Positions 53,026 through 64,000 of a DNA stretch of 64,000 nucleotides are shown piece by piece. Position 1 is the first letter of the stretch. Each line of letters begins with the position of its first letter. The DNA lies in NCBI GenBank assembly GCA_036897445.1, contig JAYMTL010000021.1:1-64000 (forward strand), read 5' to 3'. This DNA is from Pelargonium tetragonum. Taxonomy: Eukaryota > Streptophyta > Magnoliopsida > Geraniales > Geraniaceae. The notes below the pieces were generated by a model. It worked only from the letters and a program-made list of their open reading frames with translations, was not told where the DNA came from and searched no databases. The translations under genes were made by a program, and so were the position numbers.

Positions 53026-54293
53026 AGAGACTTGCGAATCCTTTTTACTTTTAAAATTTAAGTTTATTTTGTTTTAGTATTCTAGAGTAAAATTCTGTAC
53101 TCTGTTCGATAAGGAGATTTTAAAAAACCAATGCTAAAAAAACTAGCCAACAAACGCGAAATTCTGGTTTTTATAAAACGAGGCGTATTTTGAATGAAGC
53201 CTGTTAAGCGAAAACTCCTTGAAGATCTACTCAGGGCTCTAATTCAAAAGGGAACTTATACCACACTACTAAAACTCTAAGACTTGCGGATTTGAACTCA
53301 TGAAACTTGGGGAAGAATTTCTCTGGTTTAACTTGAAATTCGATTAATACAAGAACTTCTGATATAGGATTTCACTCAGTAACTTACTTCCTTAAAGAGT
53401 GACGGACAGTTCATTTCTTTCTCTAAGTGATTTTACGCCCCCTGTTTTGTAACTAGGGCTTGGTAATCAAGTTTCTTTTCATTACCCTGTTGTATAACTC
53501 ACGGGAAGGGCTGCTGCGACTCTACTCTCTCGCGCGTACAAGTATAATTTCTATTTCTCTGCACAATTTAAAATGAATGTCTGGTAACTAAAAGCCTAGC
53601 AGAGTCAAAGCACACTATCCCTTATTTTGAATCTACAATTTGGAGCATAATGCTTATTATAAAGCTCGGGGCTCCTTGATCCCCCATAACCAAATTGCCT
53701 ATATCTATTAGACTCTTATTCCATTACTATATAACTAATAATTGAAGAGTAAGAATATACTATACATTACAATAGAGACCAGCTAAAAGAACTCTAGATG
53801 GATTACTATAGCTACAAAAAGTACAGGCTCTAAGCCGGGAAGAATAAGTCCTAAGACAAGTATAGCTGCTAAGACTTAGAAAAGGTGCAAATAGAGAGTG
53901 CAGCTAAAAAGACTAAAAGAAATTTAGATATTAAGTTTAAGAAGAGAATACTGATACATGGTAACAAAGAAACTAGAACAAGGTGTAGGTATTCATAAGA
54001 AAGCCTTTATAGGTATGCTTAAGAGATAAGAAGTAGTAGGTGGTACTGTAACCCTTGTAGCTGGTGTAGTCCGTACTCTGTTACTGTTAGAGTTACTGTA
54101 TTCTAATTAAATTAAAGATGTATGAAGAACAAGTAAAGAAGCTTTTCTTTTTTAGGTTAAGGTTGTGTTCCCTTGTTGTTTACAGATTTTCCAATTCCGG
54201 TTAGTAGAGTTTCCGGAAAGGCTTGTAAAGTTATAGAAGCTTTGATAAAAACTCCTTTTATAGCTTAAGATACTCGAGATAGAGAGCATAGAT

Positions 54294-54485
54294 GTGGAGA
54301 ATAAGAAAAAGTTAAGAGTAAGACAGCAACTTGGGCAGCTATCAAGATACAGCAGAATAAGAAAGTTTAGGAATCTGGTATGCTATGCGGAAATGCGCTT
54401 TTTTTTTAAGAAAAAAGAAGAAAAAAGCCTTTTGCTTAAGTCTTTCAAGTATAATAGGGTAAAAAGGGAACGGTCTCATAAGTAG
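54294..54485 (+). pseudogene. 63-codon lysine/arginine-rich remnant inside the fossil block
   Basis: The frame is very basic (KKLRVRQQLGQLSRYSRIRK, then KKKEEKS). It opens from a GTG codon and ends in TAG. It is the longest uninterrupted plus-strand piece of the block. The opposite-strand frame 54342-54557 is its shadow. The composition suits a nucleic-acid-binding segment, but no motif identifies it. Confidence 0.25.
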
Positions 54486-57400
54486 GATTCTTAGTATACT
54501 ATAAATGCCTTTCCCTACTAGAGAAATTTCCTCTTTAGAGATAAGAACAAAGAACAAGTAGGAAAGTAAGTCAAAAGAATAAGATGGATGTTTTAGGTAT
54601 TTAGAAACAGGAGTAGGAGAGAGGGAGTCTTTATAGAAAGAATTTAGTTATAGTTCCTCTTGATTTAAAATTAAGAGTCCTTATTCTTTTAAGTTTTAGT
54701 AGCTATAAAAAAGAAGCCAAGGGAAATAGAAAGGTAGGAGGGCGAGTAGTAAAAAGATGTAGTGTCTCTGTTCTAGATTGTTTACATATTCTGGTAATCC
54801 TAATTTTAGAGTATAGAAAAGTAACCCCTGTTTCGGAAATAAAAGAAGTTGAGCTAAAGAAAGTCCTGAATTTCCTGTAAATTGAACTCAAGTTAAAGTG
54901 TTTCTAGTTGTATGTTATGGTGTGGTGTAAGGGGTCCTTTTCACTTTTAACACTGTGCTAAGACTCTTGTGCAATTCCTTCGCTGCAGTCACGTTTTAGG
55001 ATTGACTTCTAATCTAGGGTTCTCTCCTCCTCAGTGATAAGAGCAGGGGACAAGATAAATCTTGCCTTAAGAAGTCCTATAGAACTAAAGGAACCCCGTA
55101 AATAGAGGATTAAGAAAGGGATACTAAGATAAAGAAATCTCATTAACAGATAGCTGTGTTTTTCTGTAAGGTAGCTTCATTTTCTTATAATAGGAATTTT
55201 ATAGACTCTCGAATTCTCGGGTATTCGGATCAAGCTCCTGAATATTTAGTCAAAGCAAAGGTTTAACAGGGGGGTAAAAATTTAAAAACGTATAAGAAAT
55301 TGTACTTTAAAGAGGCTTCAAATGTCACTTACTGAGCGCCTAAACTGTGGATAAAGGGCATTCCGGATAGTAACTTTAATTTAATATTGGTATTTGCTTT
55401 CATCTGTATTAGTTATGCTTTTAAGTTTTGGGGTATTAAGGGTTTTCCCAGGGATTCGGTAAACTAGGAGTACTTCTGTTCACACAAAATAGCAATAGAA
55501 AAAATAAGATTAGCACTATATAAAAAGAATACGTTATAAAATAAGGAGATCAAAACCCGCAAGAAAAGGGCCCAGAAATATTTAAACTTTTACACCTTCC
55601 GTAGCTGAGTAAAAGGCCCTTATTATAAGAGCAAGTCGTTTATATTAAGGATTTGCCACATAGAATTTTTTTATAAGAGAACTGGGTATCCCTAACTAGA
55701 AACACAAAAAAATTGACTAAGGTATAGGACCCTTGCAACTGCACTACTTTTTTTAGTATTAGACAACTAAGACTCTTAGGAACCCCTGAGGAAATTACAT
55801 AAAGAGTGACAAAGAAATTTCAATCTGTACACTTTTGTAGGGAAACCCCGGATAGACCCATGCAAGGCTAGGGTAGGGCCCCTCTTTTTTACCTTATACG
55901 TTGCTTTAGTAGCTAAGTTAGATTTAAAAGCAACCTTCCTCTTACAAATTCTTGTAAATTTCCTGGATACCTCAAAACAAATAATTAAGAGTACTAGTAT
56001 TCTGCTATTTAGTAATAAACCCACCTATCCTTATTCTATTCTTGTTATTGTCATAAATGTCTGGCTTATTAGGATTACACACGTTCTAGGTTTTAAAGTT
56101 TACTTTAAAAGCTACGCTTTCACTCTTATCTTTTCAATCTCTTTCCAACTAAAAGTCTCAGACAAAAACCCGAATCTTATTCAAGTACACACTTCGTGTA
56201 AGTTTCCAGGCTAGCGCTGAATATCTCTCTGGTATTAAAAGGACTCGTCTCAAGAATTTTAGATCCTGTGGAAATCCGTTCGTTGGTTTACTCTCTGCAT
56301 TTTTGAATTTATATTGCAGCATAGCACCTCTTACTAGGATTCCTAAATTCTCGTGGTATTGGAAATGTTCCAGATTCCTACTTTTGAAAGCCTACTACTA
56401 TCTACAAGAAGAAATTTGAACCTTGCTTTGCTATCTCATATAATCTTACCCGCAGGCCCGCTTAGTTAGGTAAGACCTCATGCCATCAATCAAAACGATA
56501 TTAAAAAGAGAATCCCTTTAAGTTAAGGGAGGCTTTCAACTATCCGATCAGAGAAAAAATCCCGGCACCTTGATTAGATTATAAAAAGCTTTCCTAACTG
56601 CCACAAACTTCAACAAAGCAAAACCCCTTAACTGAAAACGGGGCACCCTGACTCTGGAGGAGGACTCTTTCTACTATCTTCTATGATTAGGATTCGGTAC
56701 TTCAGCTTCCTCAAGAATTACACAGAACTCTCCTTCTTTTTAAACATAGGATCTACTCAAGCAACACACGCAAAGAGGTTGCCCTGTTCAAAACAATAAT
56801 TATCCTAAATTCTATACCCATTTAGATTTAACAAAAAGGCATTAGCTCCAAGAGAAACTGTGCATACACCCGAATTAAGTCTATAAGGAAGTGTAAAAGC
56901 TTGTTGGAGGTGTGCTACATTTAACCCAGTTTAAACTAGGTAAATAAATAAGAATTCATATAACGTTCGTGGGTTCGAGACGGGACTCGCAGTTCGTGTA
57001 CAACAAGTTTATAAAGGAAATTGAAGATTTACTGTACTTGACTAATTAGCTCTTATTTCGTTTTTTGTTTATCAAATCTGGGTTCCTGGAGCTATCTATG
57101 GGTTTCTTTTTTATACTGTAGGGCTTTCAAATGGCTAAAAGGAAGAACTTTAAAAGTTTAGACAGCGATACCAAGACTTATTCTTTTTTCAGTAAGGAAC
57201 AAAATCACATGATAGGTAAATAACGCCTCCGCAGTAACCTTTCAATCCATTTTTAATGCCTCGGATCTACCGCGGCTTATCTAGAGGAGAGTTAAGCATT
57301 CCTATTATTCTTTATTCTAGCTCGGAAATAGAGGACAAAGCTCTCTTTTTAGTTGTAACAGTTCTTACTAAAAATTTTAGAGTAACTTCTTAAGCAAAAG

Positions 57401-59365
57401 GCAGAAGAGGAGTCCCATCTACTTTCATCACCTAAGACCTATCTTCAGTCCACGCACCCACCTTTTCTGCATTGTTATTGTTTTCTACCTTTCCGACCGA
57501 GATTTTATTATATAGTTACCCCCACTCTTAGAACCTTGTAGGAGTTCGGGAGCCTTTCCTTATAGTTAAACTTATAAAAGACTATTACTGGTCCTTGAGA
57601 AAAGAAAGTGCTTTTTATTTTATAACACAGTTACGAGATCTCTAGAAAAAAGGAGACTTTTAACCCTAGAATTTTAGTTTTTAGTTAAACCTTTTAGCGG
57701 GACCTTTATAGAACGGCTAGGTATTTTCGTTTTCTATTGTAACTTCTACCGGAGTACTTGTATTAAAACTATACAAACAAGGTCCTTTTCTTTTTAATTA
57801 CTCTTTTATTTAAGGTTCTTGCTAAATTAGATTACAAAGTAAAAAAGCAGGACACAAAGCTCGTTAAAAAAAGCCTTGGTATTAGGGTTTCTGCCCTAGC
57901 TAAGTATATTTGTTTACTAGTGATGCCTACCGTTTCTTACTACTTTTTTAGTGGCTGAAAGCTGTGGCCAAGTTCAAGTATAGGGTGCTTTAGTATTTAG
58001 GCTACCCCTTTAGGTTTAGGTGTAACAAGGCAAAGTCCTCGGGTATTTCTTATTTAGTTTTGGTGGCAACATCTTATACTTTGTTTCTTTTTTAAACAGA
58101 TAGTGAAATTTCCACCCACTTTAAAATATAAGACTAAAAATTTTTTACCTAAACTGCCTTATTATCCCACTTCGAGTTAGAATAATTTTCCAAAAGGGGG
58201 TATTCCTATAATTAATCTCTTCTCGTAAAGAGCAAATTAAAGTACTGGAAAAAGCGTATACTCACTGAAGTTAGAATCAATCGTTGTTAACCAATATTTC
58301 AGATATAATTGAAAGCATCAAAATAAATGAAACTAAATGTCCCTACCTATTAGACTCTTTTTTATTTAATACGAGAGAAAAGCCTTCAACTATTCTAAAA
58401 AATAGGAGTTCTAGTACTTTACTGACACGGGTGGAGGTCCCTAGTTTACGGTTATAGCTAAGTGAGTGGCAAGCCAGGGTATATAGAATTCTCAGGGGTA
58501 TACGTGCTCTTTAAGATGAAATGCCTTGGCTATTGAAAGTTTAAGTGGGCTTGAAAATATTAGACTTTATGAGGAAACCCAGGTTTCTTTTTAATAATAA
58601 ACTACAAAATATCTTAAATTCTAGACCTATTCCCTAAGCTACTAAGTTTACACTGAAATACCTGACAAATAGTTGTCTCTTCCTAGCCTATAATTAAAAT
58701 TAACAAAAGGGCCCCTTTACTTTCCGTTTATAGATTCAAATTCTGGCTTATAATACCCTATTTTGATTTTCTTACTTTTATGCAGCTTTTGGTTGTGGGC
58801 TATTCCAGATTAGTAGTACCCTATTAAATAGATAAAGAATTTTAGGGGTTTTTTGTAAGAACCTGGGCATAAACTTAGCTTAGGTTTAGGCAGGTATAAA
58901 GCCTTGTCATCTTTATGAGGAAGCCCGCGTAGTGATAGCTTTTCAATCAGGAGATCTCTTATCGAAAACTGATATAGTAAGTCTTTAATAGAGCAAGAAA
59001 GAACTTAAATGTTACAAGGCAAAGGAGTAAGTTAATCTCACTTTTTAGATGGTGATCCACTCTTGTCGGGGAAACTACTATATTATAAAGAATCGCAAAG
59101 GTTCAAGTGGCGTCTTAAGGGGCTTTAGTCTAACGAATCTTCTTATCCAGAGCCAGCAAGCACATACGAAACTTTCATAACCAGTCCTAATACAAAAGCT
59201 TATAAGTCAGGGATTTAGTATGTATATTCAATTCTAAATTATCAGGATTTTTAGAAATAAACGATAAGACTTTTTTTTTTGAAATCTGTTTCTAGCATCT
59301 CCGTTTTAGACCCTGTTTTAGGTAGTAGCTTTCTAAGTGTTGCTCCTTTTTTAGTATAAGGGGCC

Positions 59366-59385
59366 TCTTACATACTCTTACATAC
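59366..59385. repeat. Tandem duplication, 10-bp unit x2
   Basis: TCTTACATAC is repeated exactly at 59366-59375 and 59376-59385. Confidence 0.9.
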
Positions 59386-60863
59386 AAGGATATCTTATTA
59401 AATTCTGGATATCTCTTTTCTTTATTGTACTTGTTAGTTAAACCCGTTTTTTATATGGATCCTTGATTCAGCACAGGACTTTGCCTCTAATCAGCTCTAC
59501 TCGAAATTTCGCTTAGTTTAGCTTGCCGTAATAGTAATAAGTCCCGTCTTTGTTAATTAATGTTATCAAGAAACTTGACTACCCTCTCAAGTTTTATCTG
59601 ACGAAAAACTACTAACTAAAATCTCTAGTATTCTACTGAAAGTAAAATGTAAAACCTAAGAATATTATAGGGCTGCCCTTAGGGGTAAGGAGTCCTCTAC
59701 CAGAAAAGGGGCCTTTTTATGTATTACGTGAGGTTTAGGATCTATAATAGGCTTTACGAGCTTACGTTTCTTTTGCTTTCTTGGGTTGAGAAGTTTCTCA
59801 GTCTAAAAAGCTCCATACCTGCGATAGGTTTTAGTACTTATATGACATATCGTGTAGTTTTAGTAATTTGGGACAAGTAGTGTAGTATGGTATAAAAAGA
59901 AAATTCTTATTAACCGGATCCTTAAAGAATCTCTAAAAGGTCCTTCCTAGCCTGAAAACTTTACCGGGAGTCCTCCTTTTTCCCTTTTTAAGCGCTGCTC
60001 TTTTCTAGCACCTGGATACTCGAAATTGTACAATTTAGCTCCATAATTTAAGAGAAAATGCTAGTACCTAATAAAAAATCTTCATTAAAAACCAAGTGAA
60101 ATTGAGAAATGTAGAAAAGAGGGGGGCGTTATAACGCATGAAAAACCTACTTCTAATTCTAAATGAAATGGATTTGACATAAGGATTTCCTGTATTACAA
60201 ACAAGAAAGTTTTACCTATTAAAAACGCAGCTTGCCTTAAAGAGAAATTTAAGAGGGGAGACAACTATAGTAGGCTTAATGGGGCCCCTCTTACACTTTT
60301 TGATTTGCATTTACTCCCGGGAATCCTTGGCATAAAATAAACTCGAGGAGGTCTATCTTGTAAAACCGGGTAGGCTCCTACTTGAGTAGGTCGTGATACA
60401 AAAAAGCAGTGTCTCGTAAGAGAACCCTTGTTGACTTAATTTGTTCAGCATTTCCCGAGGTGTAACTCTATCATAGAAAAGCTAAACTTTGTGTTTGCAA
60501 TAGAAGACTTTTTATTAAAAATTTTTTATCGTGTTGCACGGATGTGTTCCTTGTCACTTTCAGATGAGGGGACTTAATCCCCGTAGTCTAAAGCAGTTTT
60601 TCTAGATAAGTATTTACGTGCTTACAGTAAATTCTATTATAGTACAAGTAAAAAAAGGGATCTCTCAGCTTATATATACTCCCCGTGCACCCATTTAAAA
60701 TCCTGTAGATAGAGAAAGGTACTTTTACACTAAAGTGTTCTTCGACTCGGATTAATTTACATAAAAGATATCTACTATAAATCTCCTCCTAATATGACTT
60801 ATTATACTTGTGAGAGTACCCGGCAAAGGACTTTTGGGGTTCTTAGTAAAAGGGTTCTAAAGC

Positions 60864-60887
60864 TACGGAATCCTTCTAGATTCCGTA
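60864..60887. repeat. Perfect 9-bp hairpin with 6-base loop
   Basis: TACGGAATC (60864-60872) pairs with GATTCCGTA (60879-60887) around CTTCTA. It is the most G:C-containing hairpin in the window. It is followed by an A/T-rich stretch but not by a U-tract, and there is no gene upstream, so a terminator call is not supported. Confidence 0.8.
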
Positions 60888-61449
60888 CTATTATATAAGG
60901 AAAAAGAGTTCTAAGTAAGAGATACATAAAAGTTTTTACAATGGTAGCTCAGAGAATGAATAAAACTTATTTTGCGGTTAGTAATTCCTATAGGAAAACT
61001 TTATTAGATAAAATACTAAAGGGCTCAGGGAGTTTATATCTTTTTACTAAGGAAATGGTTCTTTGAAACTGCATATTTTTATTTTGGGTGCTGTTTTTAT
61101 ACCGGATTTTAAAGTATAATGAAATAATAAAGGAGTTGTTCTTTCTTGCCTTACTTAACTTCGATTCAGAAGGGTTTTTTATCTGGGAGACTTCCGCTAG
61201 TGGGGCCTAACAACCTAAAAGCGTTTAAATGAAAATAAAAGGTATTAGTAGAATTAGGAAGGGTTGAGTACTAAGATACACAGGGGTGTAGGTAAAGCTA
61301 ACATGGTTCTGAGAACAATAAGCCGGGTGTATAGAATAAGAAAGGTACAGGATTGCCCGAAATACTCTAGTGTGGGCTGAAACCAACACTCTCGGCAATT
61401 AAAAATAAAAAAGAGTTAGATTCAAGATTTTTTGTTTACATTTTAGAGG

Positions 61450-61722
61450 ATGATAAAGGAGCCCCTGGTTAGGTTTCTTTTGTACAAGTTTTTAGGAATG
61501 TATAAAGGATTGAGTTCTTATGAGTTTTTCTTCTTTTTACGAGAGAGAGATCCGCAGGTTATAAACAAGTCGAGGTATCGAAGATCTTTAAAAAGACAGA
61601 GAGGGATTCTTCTAGTTCCACTTGCTAAAGCATTAAACTATTTCCGCAGCGTGGGATTTGAAGTAAGTTATGCATTTTCTAGTAGCAATTTTAAGCTTTT
61701 AGCACTTTCGAGGTTAGGTTAA
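61450..61722 (+). pseudogene. 90-codon basic frame, possible remnant
   Basis: The frame opens with ATG and reads as a well-mixed, basic protein (KEPLVRFLLYKFLGMYKGLS near the start, RYRRSLKRQRGILLVPLAKA in the middle). Its upstream 200 bases share the same G/T-rich texture and continue as broken frames, which suggests a former longer coding region. There is no recognised motif. A chance frame is possible; a short intact gene is less likely because of the broken upstream texture. Confidence 0.25.
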
Positions 61723-64000
61723 GATAATAGACTAAGCTTTAACCATGGATCTTTTTGCAACCCTAGACCCCGGCTTTGTTTTATTGAATCTGTATCTTAT
61801 TCTTACTTTTGAAAATATTTGCAGAAAAGGTAGAATTACTTTGATTCAGGTTTTCAACTCTTTCTGAATTTAAAGTAAATATATATATAGGGATATAAAA
61901 GTAGTTGCTTGATACTCTGTTTAATTTGGAGTTTGTACAATAAAGGGTTAATAAGATAAGCCTATCAAAAATAGGATTTCTACTCTCTAGTTTTCGAAAA
62001 ATGAGCACAGGATTTCAAAAAAAATATGGTAATGCTTAACTGTCCTACTCTTGTAATCTTGTAAGATAATATTCGTAAATACCTAAACAAGAATAAAAAT
62101 AGATCTGTCCTACACTTATTTTCTTAGTTATATTACACTTGTATTTACTTTTTTAGCTTTTATTACTAGGAAAACAGAACACTAATTAACTGTGAGGTCT
62201 GGTTTAGCTTCCTTTATATTGAATAGTAAAAATTTCTTCCTGCTTTCTTCTAACTAAAGTCTGTTTTTAAAGAATGCGGAACCTAGGGATAGCCCAAGGA
62301 AAATGCCTAGTTATCTCAAGCGCTTCCTTTTTATATAGTTCATAAAAATCAAATTAGTTTCAGGAAATAAGGATACCTGTTCTTTACTGGATTTCCTAAT
62401 AATTTTATTCCCCAAACCTGTACAAGTAAGACAAAAACTATAACTCCTTCGGTTAACAGTTGGACCACTCTATTATGAGCTTTTGACAATAATATATTTA
62501 ATTTACTACATCAATACTTTGTTCGTGTGAAGTATGGACTACCTATTCTATTTAACTATCTTAGTCTAAATACCGGAACACTAGAATTTGCTATACACTA
62601 TAAATAACAGAGTTCCCTAAAACTTGCCTAACCTAAAAAAGGGGAATCCTTTGGTCTGGAAATCACAAGATTCCCATATAAATCGTATTGCTCATCGGAT
62701 TTTATAAAGGCCCTTATTTTCTATTCCTCTAGTTTCAGAATTTAGTTTGAAATACAAGCTTTCCAATGCTTCTTGCTCGGGTTGCCGGCAACTTTAAAAA
62801 AACAACTTAACTACTTAATAAACGAGTAACCTTCCTTATTCTAAGTTATACTTATACTATACATGTATGCCCTATTTCTTCTTATTATAGGAATCTCCGT
62901 ACTACAGAACAAGGCAAGTAGTAGATAGAAAGGAACTCAATTTGATGGAAATACTACAAATCGAAAAGAAGAGTTAAGAAACAACCTGAGTCTATTAAGC
63001 GATTACAAGGTTTCTCATAATACTAGTAGAAGTTTTTTGCCTTTATTTAGAATCCTACTATACTTATGTCAAGTACTCAGTAGCACAATTAAGGACAAGC
63101 AAAGTAGTACAGGGTAAAAAGACTAGAATCCCTCGTACGTAGCATTAACGAAGCCCTGCTATTTCTTAATCTTCTCCGATTAAGGAAGTCCTTTTTTGTC
63201 AAGTTGGGGCTGTGCAGTTACATTCTATATAGTATTTAAAGAAATTCTTATCTAAAATCTTGACCAAGCTCTCTTTTGGACTAGGAATTTCTATCCAAAA
63301 GCCCTAAAACTACACGGAACGGAGTCTAGTACAAGAAGGTAATTCCTAATTTAAGCCTAACACCAAAACCAATGTAGAAATGCCCGTAAGTTTAACTTAT
63401 CTAACTCGCTCTAGCTCTAGAAAAGTAATTATAATGAGGTTCCATCAAGGGCCCTTCTGTAAAGTAAACAAAACCTACCCTTACCTATATAAGTAGAGTT
63501 TCAGAAAGGCTAAACTGTACAAGTATTTTCTAGGAACCGGAAACCTCTTATTCATGTTCATGAAGAATAGAGTGTTCAGCTCCCTTTTTGTTTAATACAA
63601 CTCTTCAGATTGCTAGACCCTTAACCTGGAAATTCTAAAAGGAAAATCCACTAACCACTAACAATGTGCGATTCCTTAAAAAGTGTAAAAACTCTTTGCG
63701 TATCTTCGTATTATTGCGAATTTCTACAAACAAAAATGGAAATAATTATTCTAAGAGCTCCAAACCTAGGTAATAAAAGTGGAGTCCCATAAAGTTTTTT
63801 GGTAAAGCTAGACTCTTGTTGAACGGGCTTCCGCTTTAGGCGTCTATTATTTTTAGTAATAAGGCATAGGAAATTCGTAGTTATTGAATTTTTTGAGTGT
63901 AAAACAGGTAAATAAAAAGTAGAAAGCTAAAAATGGGGCGAGTCTTGTCTATATTAGGATCTTGTATTATATTACTAGGCCTCGATAGGACCTTTAAACC
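61723..64000. other. AT-rich spacer without recognisable genes
   Basis: One minus-strand frame of 75 codons (61781-62008) has no motif. Nothing else is recognised up to the end of the window. Confidence 0.6.

Larger units (their letters stand above)
51739..54900 (+). pseudogene. Largest purine-rich fossil block, probably a decayed mobile element
   Basis: For about 3 kb the plus strand is richer in purines and reads in long, protein-like runs of Lys, Arg, Tyr, Glu and Ser codons. Examples are around 51855-51960 (RELFTYFSYDSNSIPFVM), 52200-52260 (LREFTRAIASYRLEATRK), 53895-53990 and 54294-54485. The frame is broken very many times, mainly by TAA and TAG. The minus-strand 123-codon frame 51739-52110, the longest in the window, is best explained as a shadow of this block. 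I could not identify a transposase, polymerase or integrase motif and found no terminal repeats by eye, so the family is not assigned. Some stretches (about 52920-53580) have reverted to ordinary spacer texture, suggesting an insertion or two neighbouring elements. Confidence 0.4.
54901..61449. other. AT-rich spacer without recognisable genes
   Basis: One minus-strand frame of 82 codons (55776-56024) has no motif. T-arm-like motifs occur near 56410 (minus) and 56965 without a supporting fold. A tandem duplication lies at 59366-59385 and a hairpin at 60864-60887. From about 61200 the plus strand gains the G/T-rich, coding-like texture that leads into the frame at 61450. Confidence 0.55.

Noticed and set aside
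53806-54110. KSTG-x-K-x2-R and GTV-type words resembling a histone H3 tail
   Set aside because: They fall in two different frames with wrong spacing, within a lysine-rich fossil block where such words are common. Real H3 is almost invariant and would match far better.
56960-56990. GTGGGTTCGAGAC as a tRNA T-arm
   Set aside because: No D-arm, anticodon arm or acceptor pairing could be drawn upstream.
60864-60900. Rho-independent terminator
   Set aside because: There is no U-tract after the stem and no gene upstream, and the DNA is probably eukaryotic.
1-64000. Plant mitochondrial origin
   Set aside because: The texture and Phe-like tRNA relic are reminiscent, but G+C is too low for most such genomes. 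No mitochondrial gene, intron or conserved tRNA is present, and the Ala-like relic is of nuclear type. It is kept as an alternative, not as the call.
1-64000. Mitochondrial genome with insertional RNA editing (myxomycete-like cryptic genes)
   Set aside because: Such genes would still show strong conserved segments and rRNA, and neither is visible. G+C is also higher than in the known cases.

Overview
This 64 kb window is about 36-37% G+C by eye and contains no intact gene that I can recognise. The longest start-to-stop frame on either strand is 123 codons, about the chance expectation for DNA of this composition, and no rRNA, intact tRNA, CRISPR array, operon or complete conserved protein domain is visible. 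Such an extent of gene-free DNA rules out an ordinary bacterial, archaeal or viral region and points to eukaryotic, probably nuclear, non-coding DNA.

The clearest large-scale signal is dinucleotide bias. In eleven 60-base rows counted by hand, TpA/ApT is about 1.35 and (CpA+TpG)/(ApC+GpT) about 0.87. Both fall on the mutated side of the thresholds used for fungal repeat-induced point mutation (RIP). Patches that still look protein-coding are crossed by many TAA and TAG codons, which RIP would produce. My best single reading is a decayed, AT-rich, transposon-derived isochore of a filamentous ascomycete. The organism is not proven. A gene-free stretch of an expanded plant mitochondrial genome or general neutral decay are the main alternatives.

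Layout. 1-6.2 kb: spacer with a 13-bp hairpin and a 72-nt tRNA-like relic. 6.2-13.6 kb: spacer with two small tandem duplications' worth of repeat activity and a lysine-rich patch. 13.7-14.2 kb: coding-like fossil patch. 14.2-20.9 kb: spacer. 20.9-22.1 kb: strand-asymmetric fossil block with a 109-codon stop-free frame. 22.1-31.7 kb: spacer holding several tRNA-like relics and one small cysteine-rich frame (28.6-28.8 kb, minus). 31.7-32.2 kb: second fossil block, minus strand. 32.2-51.7 kb: spacer with weak frames at 38.8 kb and a pseudogene-like frame at 47.1-47.5 kb. 51.7-54.9 kb: largest purine-rich fossil block, plus strand. 54.9-64 kb: spacer with a 90-codon frame at 61.5 kb.

I see no evidence of genes working together. 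The interest lies in the mutation pattern, the broken element blocks, the decayed tRNA-like sequences, many short perfect tandem duplications and hairpins, and one cysteine-rich frame in the kind of compartment where fungal effector genes are known to sit.
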